Shown: positions 1 to 8,019, counted from the first letter of the stretch. The stretch: DNA of 10,128 nucleotides from Paraglomus occultum (GCA_910592205.1 CAJVPJ010001388.1:1-10128), one strand, 5' to 3'. A program made the numbers and translations. The notes: generated by a model from the letters alone, not told the origin.

Positions 1-134
1 AACAAAGGGGGTGGAGGGGGGGGGGTGTTTTTTTTTTTTCTTTTTTTTGCGTGGGGGTGTAGGGTGGGGAGCGGAAATATTTATTATGTGTGGGCGGGGT
101 GGGGGGGGGGGGGGGGGGGGGGGGGGGTGGTGTT
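1..134 (+). repeat. G-rich tract with a 27-G homopolymer, inside an intron of the TBC gene
   Basis: Seen: several G runs at 7-25 and 53-70, then an uninterrupted G27 at 101-127. The donor GTATGC at 177 shows this DNA lies within the last visible intron of the minus-strand TBC gene, so the transcript carries C runs. The plus strand has many G tracts and could form a G-quadruplex. Homopolymer length is likely to be unstable in the genome and uncertain in the assembly. No further exon of the TBC gene is visible in 1-177. Confidence 0.85.
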
Positions 135-177
135 ATTCACTACCCCAATTTTCTCTAGTTTCATTTCATTCGCATAC

Positions 178-2231
178 CATATCTTCCCATTGCTCACGCG
201 CATGTAGCTTCAGCCTCTTGCTGAGTTTTGACATTGTAGCACCTATGCCATTAAGATCATCAGAATCAAGAGTTCTGACAAAATGATCTCTAATGTCAGC
301 CATCAGGAGAGTAAACACAAAAAAGGCATCTGCTTCAGCATGCGCTGTTGAAAGAATATGTTAGCTCTAAATTAAATTGATATGTAAAGTATGCACGCTA
401 CATGAGTCGACTAATGTTTGCGTAAAGTAATGAACAACAGGTGTTTGAAAATTAGGCCAACCTTTTCCTTCTTCATCATCATCGTTTGCCATCGTATAAT
501 AGATAGGCCCTAGAATTTCGTTCATTCCTTGAACGTACCCGATTCCAGGATTCAACTTGGCATAGATAAACAGTATCCGCTCGATAGCCTCCCAATGCAG
601 ATCAACGATATCGTCATCATCACATGCACCATTTCCAAGTACCGGCGATCCAGGGCGTTTGTCTCGCGTACTGAAATCTTTATTTAGATGCTGAACCCGC
701 TTGAATATAGACCTGCGAGTGGGAATAGGCATCACCGGGACGGCCAAAGCAGCATCAACGTCAATTGGCGTTGGTCGACAAGGTGTAGAAGGCACCGAAC
801 GAATTTCACTTGTCGCCGTGGTTTCCGAGGTTAACGAGGACGATGTACCATTGCTGTGCGTCATTCCCAATGCGGCAGCGGCGGCGGCGGCAGTGGCAGC
901 AGTTGTTGTAGCTGCTGTTACCGCACCAATCCCATCGGTACTCAGACCATTAAACCCAACGACCGTGTCGCTGTCTCGGCTAACCACACTACTGACATCA
1001 TCATTAACCGAATCCAATGCATCGAATATAGAAGGTGACCGTGCACCGTTCAATCTGCTCAGCGCTAATGGACCGAGTCTAGGACTCAACGGACTCAGCG
1101 GACTTTGAGGCACGGGTGATTGGAAAAAGGCAATATCCGGGAGAGTTCGTCGTACGTCTTTGTCGATTTGTTCAAGAATTATATTATCAGCAAAATATTC
1201 TGCCCATTTTGAATTGGGTGCGGAATTCAGTGGCTAGTATGAAAAGAGAGAGTGTGTGTGTGTAAGGAGAGAGGGGAGACAAGGGTAGAAGGGAAAATTT
1301 TAAATTCCACAAGAGACTCGAAATTGGTTGATTTGGCGACTTGATAAACTGGAAATATACTTTTGGAGTATTTACATGATCGTCTTGTCCTGAAGAGCCA
1401 TATTCTTCGTATGGATCCGCCAGCAAATCACGCACGAAGCTCTGTTCAATCCGATTGAAGCAACAAAACAGTTAATTAATATTTAATATTAATACATATT
1501 TTATATAAACGGCTGATGCGAATGCAATGTTTATAGAATATCCCCTTATAAATATATCATATACACTAACTACTCATACAAATACAAGATACACACATCC
1601 ACTTACATAATATGTTGCTCGTTGTTCAGCAAGAACTTGCGCCCATTTTCTTTTATCGGTAGGTAAATATCCTAGCAATACCTAATGTCATTTGTCAAAT
1701 GAGAATAAATCAAGTAATGCATCACGAGACAGAATCAGACAAGTGGTAAAAAAAAAGATGCTTTTTGGTTTTTCTTCTTACCTTCCAGCTCTTTTGTCTA
1801 ATACCGGGTGTGTCAGGGATGCCTGATTCATTTAACGATCGATAATGTTTTAATAGAATATCCAAGTTTTTCATTTTCAACGGTAATGCAATGCTCTTTT
1901 TCTAATTGCGTTTCGCCCATACTCGGGAAATGTATACAGTATTCTTACCACGAAAGCATAAATGACGAAACTTGTATAAATCTATTATCGGATCCTTGTT
2001 TATGTTTTCAGTGCTTAGTATACTTTCGAATTGTGCAAGTCTTGAAAATGCCAAGAGGGAAAGAGAGAGAGGGGGGGGGGACAGAGGGGGGAGACGGAGG
2101 GAGACGGAGGGAGGAAGGGAGAGGGAGAGAGAGAGACGAAAAAATAAAAGAGACTCTGATTAACCAAAAGGCTTTGCTTGATAAACTGCTTTTTCACATG
2201 GCCACTTTTCCCACCTTTCCTTATAGTCCAT
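178..2231 (-). CDS. TBC1D13-like: TBC1D13-like Rab GTPase-activating protein, seven exons, 3' end cut by the window
   Basis: Seen: exons 2231-2215, 2040-1949, 1822-1782, 1681-1607, 1441-1376, 1233-462 and 344-178 join in phase to 410 codons. Landmarks in order are RLAQFESIL (about 6-14), FRGIPDTPGIRQKSWK (35-50), LLGYLP, QRATYYSFVRDLLADPY, DDHPLNSAPNSKW, IDKDVRR (120-126), TRRSIFKRVQHLNKDF (about 269-284), HWEAIERILFIYAKLNPGIGYVQGMNEI (from about 310; finger Gln about 332) and HAEADAFFVF (356-365). Known: TBC proteins speed Rab GTP hydrolysis with an Arg finger in IxxDxxR and a Gln finger in YxQ; both are present, so activity is expected. Human TBC1D13 (400 residues) is reported to act on Rab35. 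Order and spacing match that family rather than other TBC proteins. The ATG at 2231 has A at -3, G at +4 and an in-frame TAG 15 nt upstream. Odd: a low-complexity insertion inside the domain and very short first coding exon. Donors are GTGGGA, GTAAGA, GTAAGA, GTAAGT, GTAAAT, GTTGGC and GTATGC. About 110 C-terminal residues are missing beyond position 1. Confidence 0.93.
345..461 (-). other. Sixth intron of the TBC1D13-like gene, with two competing in-phase donors
   Basis: Seen: the acceptor TTTCAACAG ends at 345 and is followed by CGCATGCTGAAGC, which encodes the conserved HAEAD segment. Ending the upstream exon at 462 (donor GTTGGC) gives an Ala codon across the junction and the same spacing between YYT and HAEAD as in human TBC1D13 (14 residues counted from YYT). 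A second donor, GTAGCG at 401, is also in phase 1 and closer to the usual consensus; it would keep 60 more nucleotides, or 20 codons without a stop. The family-length version is preferred. Confidence 0.7.
866..915 (-). repeat. GCN-type trinucleotide tract coding poly-Ala/Thr in the TBC protein
   Basis: On the coding strand this is a run of GCN and ACN codons giving an Ala-rich stretch with a few Thr (about residues 203-218 of the reconstructed protein). It lies within the Ser/Thr/Ala-rich insertion between the Arg-finger and Gln-finger parts of the TBC domain. It produces antisense reading frames on the plus strand that should not be taken as genes. Confidence 0.75.
1240..1300 (+). repeat. 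GA/GT microsatellite and purine-rich tract in an intron
   Basis: The plus strand reads (GA)n then (GT)n at about 1244-1263, followed by GGAGAGAGGGGAGAC-type sequence. On the sense strand of the TBC gene this is a pyrimidine-rich tract lying just upstream of the acceptor CTAG at 1235-1234 in the intron 1375-1234. Confidence 0.8.
2049..2140 (+). repeat. Purine-rich low-complexity tract (GA, G10, tandem GAGACGGAGG)
   Basis: Seen: GAGAGAGA, a G run, then two exact copies of GAGACGGAGG at 2091-2110 and further GGGAGA sequence. On the TBC sense strand it is an almost pure C/T tract sitting immediately upstream of the acceptor TTTTCAAG at 2041. It therefore acts as, or has expanded from, the polypyrimidine tract of intron 1 (2214-2041). 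Polypurine tracts of this kind can form triplex DNA. Confidence 0.85.
2215..2231 (-). other. 17-nt first coding exon of the TBC1D13-like gene
   Basis: Seen: ATG GAC TAT AAG GAA AG followed by GTGGGA. The two trailing bases plus the A that opens the next exon (2040) make Arg, giving MDYKERLAQF. This lines up with the short N-terminus that precedes the RIADFQDVL-like segment in animal TBC1D13. A second in-phase donor nine bases further on (exon end 2206, GTGGCC) would add three residues. The start choice is supported by the in-frame TAG just upstream and by the good initiation context. The intron 2214-2041 ends in a long pyrimidine-rich tract and TTTTCAAG. The exon is inferred from phase and family alignment, not from transcript data. 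Confidence 0.7.
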
Positions 2232-3250
2232 TCTAATATATGTCTACAAGATAACTCGTAAGTTTTTTTCTGTAGTGTTCATGCAGATGAGGACGCAAAA
2301 AGTAAAAATAAAAAGTACTTTGTTCAAAGTCTCTTTGCATAGTAGCTCGAAACACAAGCATTAGTTATTCCCATTTGCGGCAACACCGATGAAATCCCAA
2401 AACTCTGTGATTTTTTCGTTTAAGGTGCGTGTGGAACTCTGAGCAAGTCTATTATTACACGCAGGGGTCCCCTTTTCACCATTCTTACCATTCTTCCCAT
2501 TCCCCCAATCCCCATTCTTCAACAAGAATTTTCTGTATGACATTTGGTTTAGTGATCGTCATGGGTCTTGTTACTAATTATGTTATTCCATGCCTATTTC
2601 GTAAACCAAAATAGTCGGAAAGAAGTTTTGTCTGCGAATAACATATTTGTTGCCAAAGTCTGTACGATCAGCCTCGCATTACAAGCCGTTTCAAAAGTAT
2701 ATGGCAAGCAGGTAGAAATAATGTGCAAAATAGCCAAGAGTTTTAAAAGGGGCCAATGAAACGACGTTTTCTCGGTATGATAATAACGCTATTTTTAATA
2801 AACTGGAACAAGTTACTCTCATCGAATGGTAAAATTTAAATATATATTCAGCAAATAAATAATAAATCAAAATTAAATAATGAATAAAATAAAACACTTG
2901 GATCGTACAAATAAAAGTGTGCTTGCTAAAAATAGATAAAGGGCTTATTCTCAAAACCTGACAATTCCGGTTTCTTGTAAATGTCGCAGATCATCTGAGG
3001 TCTTTTTGTCGTAATAAAAGGTGGTTGAAAAATAAAAGCCTTTATTTATAGCCACTCTATGTAAGATTGTATACTGTATAAAAAGTCTATTGGTTCTATT
3101 GGTTAGCAATGTTTTAGCAAGACTTTCGTTTTAATGAAAAATTTAAGTTTACAAAGATGTAATACGTTGATGCATATGTGTATAACATGTAAATTATACT
3201 TGTGTGACGTATATTCTAAACTAATAATTGTCAACGACGGAAGAATTTCG
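2232..3250. other. Upstream flank of the TBC gene, no gene recognised
   Basis: A+T-rich non-coding DNA. The first few hundred bases should contain the promoter and 5' leader of the minus-strand TBC gene. An ATATATTA element lies just above the ATG, too close to the start codon to call a TATA box with confidence. A minor degenerate 9-bp repeat built on CCATTCTTM is at about 2479-2520. Short open frames here are brief, lack conserved motifs and are partly explained by that repeat. I see nothing else supportable. Confidence 0.5.
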
Positions 3251-3267
3251 AGCGTTAGACAAGCTGT

Positions 3268-3415
3268 TGTATTATGATTATTATTACTATGATTATTACT
3301 ATGCTTATTATTACTATGATTATTATCGTTATCGTCATCATCATTATTCGTATAATTATACTTGTAATTACAATCACAATTATTATCATCTTATTGTTAC
3401 TACTGTTATTGTTGA
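3268..3415 (+). repeat. ATT/ACT trinucleotide-rich microsatellite
   Basis: Seen: repeated ATTATTACTATG-type units at about 3276-3325, shading into ATCGTCATCATC and ATTATTATC. The tract creates Tyr-rich and Ile-rich open frames on the two strands, which are artefacts of the repeat and not genes. Confidence 0.85.
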
Positions 3416-3420
3416 CATTT

Positions 3421-4840
3421 CCTAATACTGTCTGATAATCAGATAACAAAGACTCGTGAAATGAATTTGACGAGCAAGTGCACATTTTAGTCAATTTTTT
3501 ATACATGTACTAGAGAGCCTTTTTGGCACTAACCCGCTTTCTGAATACGAGATGAAAATTTATTTATGCGTAATTGCCGTCTTTGCAGGTGACGGATTTT
3601 TATAACGGTGCGTAATATTAATACAGCAACATCAATCAATATCATTAAGCTTTTTAATAACGCATCGTATTTTAACAACATATTCAGCTTTTGATAACAA
3701 TTGTTTGAAAATTAATTGCGCAATAGTTTAGTGCAATTCAAAGTAGTTCTCGTAAACTTTGTAATTCCTCGGTTTTAAATCGACGTATAAACGACTGCAA
3801 TAAAAATGTCTATATGCTACAAGCTACATGCTTACATGCATGTTGATTACAAATTTGGATAACAAAAAAAGAAAAAAGTACGAGTGTATACTCGTGCGAA
3901 CAGTGTGTTATTTTATTCACATATTCTAACAGTAATTGTGTGGTAGATTTGGTATATTCCTTATCGAGTAGCAGTTTAACTGCCGGCCATAACAAACATT
4001 AATTTCTCAAAAAAAAATAAATAAAACACAACAACTCTGGTCTATAAATAACAGCTTTACAATACGAGAATTACAAATTACATTTTTCAAACAATTCGTC
4101 CATCATGATGTGGTTATTTAACATCAACGTAATTGACTTTTGTACAAGTTATTGCGACAATTATTTATTTTCTTGGTGACAGTAACCTTACGAAAGCGTA
4201 TTTCCGTAACAAGGGCAATAGTTTTGAACCTTTAATCAACGAAACATGTTTCTCGTTCTATTCTTATTTTTTTCGAGTCTAAAAAAAACAATATAGTAGG
4301 CTATGTATTGTTAACGTTTAGATAAAATTAGGGAGGGTGCACCGAAAGAGTTCAAGGGGACTCGATAGGGTTAGCATCGCAGCCAATATGGTTATATAAT
4401 AAACAATTATGTTAACAGTAATCAAATTACACTATCAATATAAATCCAATGAGTAACAATTATTTCTGATATCTTGTGCGCCTCATGCAGATATGGCGTA
4501 TCATAAATTTATATCATTCACTATCGGATATGTAAAGACTTTTTTATGTCATGTGAGAATTCGCCCTTTATTAAAAATCGTTAGACTTGGCCCAACGGTG
4601 AAATTCATGAGTCATGCGCCATATGAACTGATGTAATGGTCAAAAAGTTTAAAAGTAATAAACAATATACAAAACTTGTGTTATTTCCAACACAGAAAAG
4701 TTGTAGAAAAACATTTATTGCTAATTCACAATTTAAAATCGGCCAGGAACTTTACCGCGGAGTCTCTTGCAAATAAACTTCCCACGCAAGCCTCTACCGC
4801 GCAAAACGGGGGATGACTAACATAGGCGAAAACGCATGTT
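3421..4840. other. Gene-less A+T-rich stretch
   Basis: No open frame of note, no recognisable RNA gene and no terminal inverted repeats or transposase motif seen by eye on either strand. The only site I would mark is the AP-1/Gcn4-type element at 4607-4615. Short A and T runs are frequent. Confidence 0.5.
4607..4615. promoter_or_regulatory. ATGAGTCAT, AP-1/Gcn4-type bZIP site
   Basis: ATGAGTCAT (embedded in CATGAGTCATG) is the classic pseudo-palindromic half-site pair bound by Gcn4 and AP-1 bZIP factors. No gene is visible nearby, so a regulatory role is unproven, and a 9-mer can occur by chance in DNA of this length at a low rate. Confidence 0.3.
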
Positions 4841-5062
4841 ACCATCACTGACCGGAGCTTTCCCCTATGCTTTTTTGCTGTTGCCATTTGATGATCACGA
4901 ATTCCTGAAATTCTGAAAAAGGGAAGCGATTAGCAATCATAAAAATGTTTCGGTATATCGACTTCCATAATGAATACGCCCAGGATCTTCGATAAACATT
5001 TTGCCACAATCGTTGTTCCATAAAAATAAAACCCATTTTCGCCCAGCGACAGTTTTTCCGAC

Positions 5063-5182
5063 ATGGATTCTGAGGACAGTGAAACATTTGTATTGAAAGC
5101 TGAAATGCTTAATTGCGTCATAGCAATCATAAGAAGAAATGGTTTCGATGTCGCAGTTGACGTTTGCATGGAAAAATTATAA
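5063..5182 (+). CDS. Possible small ORF or terminal exon, 39 codons, function unknown
   Basis: Seen: an ATG-to-TAA frame of 39 codons. It starts MDSEDSETF (acidic), has the middle MLNCVIAIIRRNGF (hydrophobic then basic) and ends DVCMEKL. Upstream in frame, codons for DSFSD follow a candidate acceptor, TTTCGCCCAG ending at 5046, so this could be a last exon. A separate short frame, 4945-4995, starts MFRYIDFHNEYAQDLR in another phase just upstream. A 9-bp perfect inverted repeat follows the stop codon by five bases (5188-5207). No family is recognised. Longer minus-strand frames overlap it and are not more convincing. Confidence 0.2.
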   Translation: MDSEDSETFVLKAEMLNCVIAIIRRNGFDVAVDVCMEKL

Positions 5183-5187
5183 TGTTC

Positions 5188-5207
5188 TCTTTGTTAAGTA
5201 ACAAAGA
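5188..5207. repeat. Perfect inverted repeat TCTTTGTTA-AG-TAACAAAGA
   Basis: Two 9-nt arms separated by AG; in RNA the usable hairpin is an 8-bp stem with a four-base loop. It lies just after the stop of the small frame at 5063-5182. The stem is A/U-rich and short, so it may be chance. Confidence 0.5.
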
Positions 5208-5722
5208 ATCTATTATGATAATGTCCCGCATAATTACGTAAATGCACCACAATTAGTAAAAAGCAAACACGGAGCTCTCTATTCCGTTAAAGTAAACTAT
5301 GGCACATTTTGAAAAGTAGATTGTGTAATTACTATTGTTATGTATGACTCACAAATGTTCCACGCTTGTCGAGTCCGAGATGACAACAGACGTCGTTCAT
5401 ACGCCTGTGATATGTTTATAACACGCCAATTTTTAAAAATTTGTCTTGAAACCTTTTTTTTTTTTTTTTGTAAATAGTCATCACGAACAACTTTTACTTA
5501 CTCGCTAAAGACCAGGCAGTTTAAATAAACATTCCCGATTACAACAAGACAGAGAGGATAGATAGGTTGCATAGTTATGCATATGAAAAAGTAATAGCTT
5601 GCAAAGTTACGGCAAAGTTACGTTAAAGGCCTGCAAATTACATTAAAAGCCTATGGATCGAGTTGACTCGTGAATATTAGCTCTAAAAACGGCTGCCTTG
5701 AAACAAAATATAATATGTTTTT
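5208..5722. other. Gene-less stretch with TTACGTAA palindrome, AT palindrome and T16
   Basis: No coding or RNA gene seen. It contains TTACGTAA at 5234-5241 (a bZIP-type palindrome), the 14-bp palindrome AATTTTTAAAAATT at 5428-5441 and a run of 16 T at 5454-5469. Confidence 0.45.
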
Positions 5723-5738
5723 TTTTTGACGTCAAAAA
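5723..5738. promoter_or_regulatory. Consensus CRE/ATF site in a perfect 16-bp palindrome
   Basis: TTTTTGACGTCAAAAA is a perfect palindrome centred on TGACGTCA (5727-5734), the full cAMP-response element bound by CREB/ATF bZIP dimers. It lies about 85 bp upstream of the long plus-strand open frame at 5811-6500, a distance fitting a promoter element. That the frame is transcribed is inference. Confidence 0.4.
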
Positions 5739-5810
5739 GTGTTAAAATTCTTTATAAACAAGAATAGGAATAGGTTCATGTACCAGTCCCAACGTATCGA
5801 GCCAAATTAA

Positions 5811-6500
5811 ATATATGTGATTAATATTAATCGCTTTTGTAAATCAGAAAATGAAAAGGTCGATCAAAGCCGAACCCTTGAAATTCTGTGGATCGAATTT
5901 TTTCACAGTGTTTCGGTATCCACAATTCAATGCCAACCCCAAATGTCCACGTATGTTACCCAACGTATCCAACAATGTCATATGTCAATGCACACCCAAC
6001 TGCCAAAATTATACAAACACCCTAAAATTTTTTATACTGATAAAACACATGAAACCCTTTCTTTGTCGAACTTTATTGTCGTTCGTATTTCAATGAATAA
6101 ACATACAGGTCATCATAATGATTGTTCGTTTGTTTGTTTTTTCGGCAAATCCGTAATGAATGGTAATAGAGCACCATTTACCACTACCTTATTATGCAAA
6201 TATAGCGTATATCGGTTTATCCAGTTTCGTAAATGTAAGATGTGTCTTAAAAGTTTCATTGAACAATATGTGCAACAAAGAGTTGGGGTTTTTTTCGTAA
6301 AAATTTAGGGGTTGATCGTACGTATATCAGTGAATGTGATTATTCCTGTTCCGCAGAAATGTTTGCGCAATGAATTTCCATTTTGCGAAATTAATGATAC
6401 TAATACTGCCCCCCCCAACAACTACTTGGTGTTGGTATACGATACGCTCTCGTATCATACCATATACCCAATCAATTGTAGTACTGCATTCGACTTGTAA
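5811..6500 (+). pseudogene. Unidentified long open frame broken by one TAG; possible decayed or orphan gene
   Basis: Seen: one frame is open from 5811 to a TAA at 6498-6500 with a single internal stop, TAG at 6306-6308. That is 165 codons before and 63 after. The first ATG in frame is at 5943, giving 121 codons to the TAG. The translation is rich in Cys, His, Lys and Phe, includes FRKCKMCLKSF (one CxxC) and ends IYPINCSTAFDL; no known domain is visible. Just after the TAG, CCTGTTCCGCAG ending near 6357 resembles a splice acceptor, so the TAG could fall in an intron. A second frame (5851-6096) is also open here, so part of the signal may come from the low stop frequency of CA-rich DNA. No function can be assigned. 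Confidence 0.22.
6434..6461. repeat. Imperfect inverted repeat GGTATACGATACG / CGTATCATACC
   Basis: Arms of about 11 paired bases with a two-base bulge and a CTCT loop, near the end of the open frame 5811-6500. It could fold as a hairpin in RNA or be a protein-binding dyad. There is no other support. Confidence 0.45.
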
Positions 6501-6525
6501 GAAACCGACGATAAAGGACGAATAG

Positions 6526-6556
6526 AAAGGAAAGGAAAGGAAACGAAACGAAACAC
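6526..6556 (+). repeat. (AAAGG)n passing into (AAACG)n
   Basis: Pentanucleotide repeat: GAAAGGAAAGGAAAGG followed by AAACGAAACGAAAC, within a generally purine-rich stretch that continues to about 6640. It begins about 25 bases after the stop of the preceding open frame. Confidence 0.8.
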
Positions 6557-6559
6557 AGG

Positions 6560-8019
6560 GGAGAGAAACACATTGGTAACGGTGTAACCCGGAAGAAGAG
6601 GAAAAAACAGTGACTGAACAGAGGTGGAGAGAGGCTTATCAAGACAGGTATTTGCTAAACCGAAAGCAAGATGATTCGCTTTGGGCCTTTAAAGCGCTTT
6701 CCTACCTACGCTTGTCTGTGCTTTTGCCCCCTCCCACACTGACCCTAACCCTAACCCTTGCAAGTGAGTATTTTTTTTTTCTACCGTGATAATTGACGTG
6801 ATAAATCTGCTGCGTCACACAACGGTCAGGGTAAGTACCGGTGCGCGAACGACATTTACATCCGCATTGATGCAATGCATACACCTTTGTTAAACGTGCG
6901 ATTTCCTTTGTTACTCGTTCGTTGTTTATTAAATTGTCAAGACTCGAAAAAACGACAACTCATTTATGAATGCAATATCACAATCTTGCTTGAAAAGCAT
7001 TGTCATAATAATTAACAACTCTACTCGGGTTTTTTTACACAGCCGCAAAAAATTTCCTCTTGTGACTTTATAAGGACCCAATCATGCATATTCTCTTTTT
7101 TGCTGTAGGGCGTTGCAAAAAGAACCCATAATTGGCATGAATGAAGATAACAGTCGACTGTGATTGTTCAAGAAGGGAAAAAAACACACAAAAAAAAGGA
7201 AAGTTTGTATTTAGCAAACGGGGGTTAACGCTTTCTGTCAGAAAACGGGTGGATTATTATTCCTCTCTGTCCCATATAGCGCCAAGGTTTGGGAATCAAA
7301 AAAATCCAGATAAATTTGGGATGTATTTGCATGTATTGTGCGCCTTTGACGATCAACTCATTTTGATCATCTCAATTCCCGCACTGGGCTCAGCCTCAAG
7401 GTAAACACACTCGCATACGTTTGAAATCAAACCTGCATGGCTGGCATCATATCAAAGAACAAATGCTCAGCGCAAAAAACGGTAATCTGTACATTGATGA
7501 TACCCTTTATGGTAGGGTGGTCGGAGTTGACATTGCGAGATGAAAAGTTTTTTTTTTTTTTCCCAGACGAATGTTAAGTTTTTTAAGGAAAAAGGAGGGT
7601 TAGTAAATTTGGGGGAGGGGGACATGTATTCATATTAATATTAATATTAAGAGTAAAGACGGTATGAGAAGAGGGACCCAAAATCTTACTTTTGGGGGAC
7701 ATCTTCTTATAAGGCTTAATCAATCATCGCACTGTACACATTGTGAATGTGTGGCTTCATGCTATTATAGACATTTCGGGAGAGTGTTACACGGCACAGT
7801 ATGATGTATATTCGGTCAACAGTGTTGAGCAAGTCGTTTGATGAGATGTGCGCTGGATATACATGTAACTGTACGCAGTACATGCGTGTGCTAATGCCCT
7901 TTCAATAAAGACAGACCTTTGCCCATCCATCAACTCTTATATGACGTTATTCGGTTTCTAGTTTCAGTATTTTTGACTAGGCTTGTTTTGTGTGTGCATA
8001 TTAGCCGTTTATCAGAGTT
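6560..8019. other. Gene-less stretch between repeats
   Basis: No convincing gene. Contents noted: TGACGTG and CGTCA half-sites at 6794-6800 and 6813-6817; a strong donor-like GGTAAGTA at 6830-6837; an 87-codon frame at 7141-7404 whose last codons overlap AGGTAAAC; T14 at 7548-7561; ATTAAT repeats at 7633-7650; the inverted repeat ACACATT-GTG-AATGTGT at 7736-7752; and AATAAA at 7904-7909. None of these connects into a gene model I can support. Confidence 0.4.
6742..6758 (-). repeat. Short interstitial telomere-type tract (TTAGGG)n
   Basis: ACCCTAACCCTAACCCT on the plus strand, just under three units of CCCTAA. TTAGGG is the telomere repeat of animals and most filamentous fungi. The copy is short and embedded in unique sequence, so it is an interstitial tract and not a chromosome end. 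Confidence 0.6.

Noticed and set aside
11-286. Plus-strand frames rich in Gly and Phe
   Set aside because: They are translations of the poly-G and poly-T tracts and run antisense across an intron and exon of the TBC gene.
701-1108. 135-codon plus-strand frame
   Set aside because: Antisense shadow of the large TBC exon, kept open by the GCN/ACN repeat; the minus-strand reading has conserved TBC motifs.
1866-1920. Minus-strand ATG (near 1875) in frame with exon 3 (MKNLDILLKHYRS...), as an alternative start
   Set aside because: The spliced exon 2040-1949 gives FRHLCFRG joined to IPDTPG, which matches the family; the ATG lies inside the intron 1948-1823 and is preceded by an in-frame TAG.
1808-2236. 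142-codon plus-strand frame
   Set aside because: Runs antisense over three TBC exons and through the GA-rich tract (Arg/Glu/Gly low complexity). The minus-strand exons match the TBC1D13 family.
2361-2954. Several 60-87 codon frames on both strands
   Set aside because: Short, mutually overlapping, no motif; one is explained by the CCATTCTTM repeat and others by A+T-rich DNA.
3228-3506. Tyr-rich plus-strand and Ile-rich minus-strand frames
   Set aside because: Translation of the ATT/ACT microsatellite.
4565-4620. Possible tRNA-like or small structured RNA
   Set aside because: A short CGTT/AACG pairing only; no A-box or B-box (GGTTCGANNCC) and no cloverleaf could be drawn.
4845-5169. Minus-strand frames of 79 and 80 codons
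   Set aside because: They overlap each other and the plus-strand small frame, and show no motif. I could not show they are better than chance.
7141-7404. 87-codon plus-strand frame ending at AGGTAAAC, which could be a donor
   Set aside because: A/K-rich start, no recognised motif, and no acceptor or following exon that I could join; kept only as a note in the gene-less stretch.
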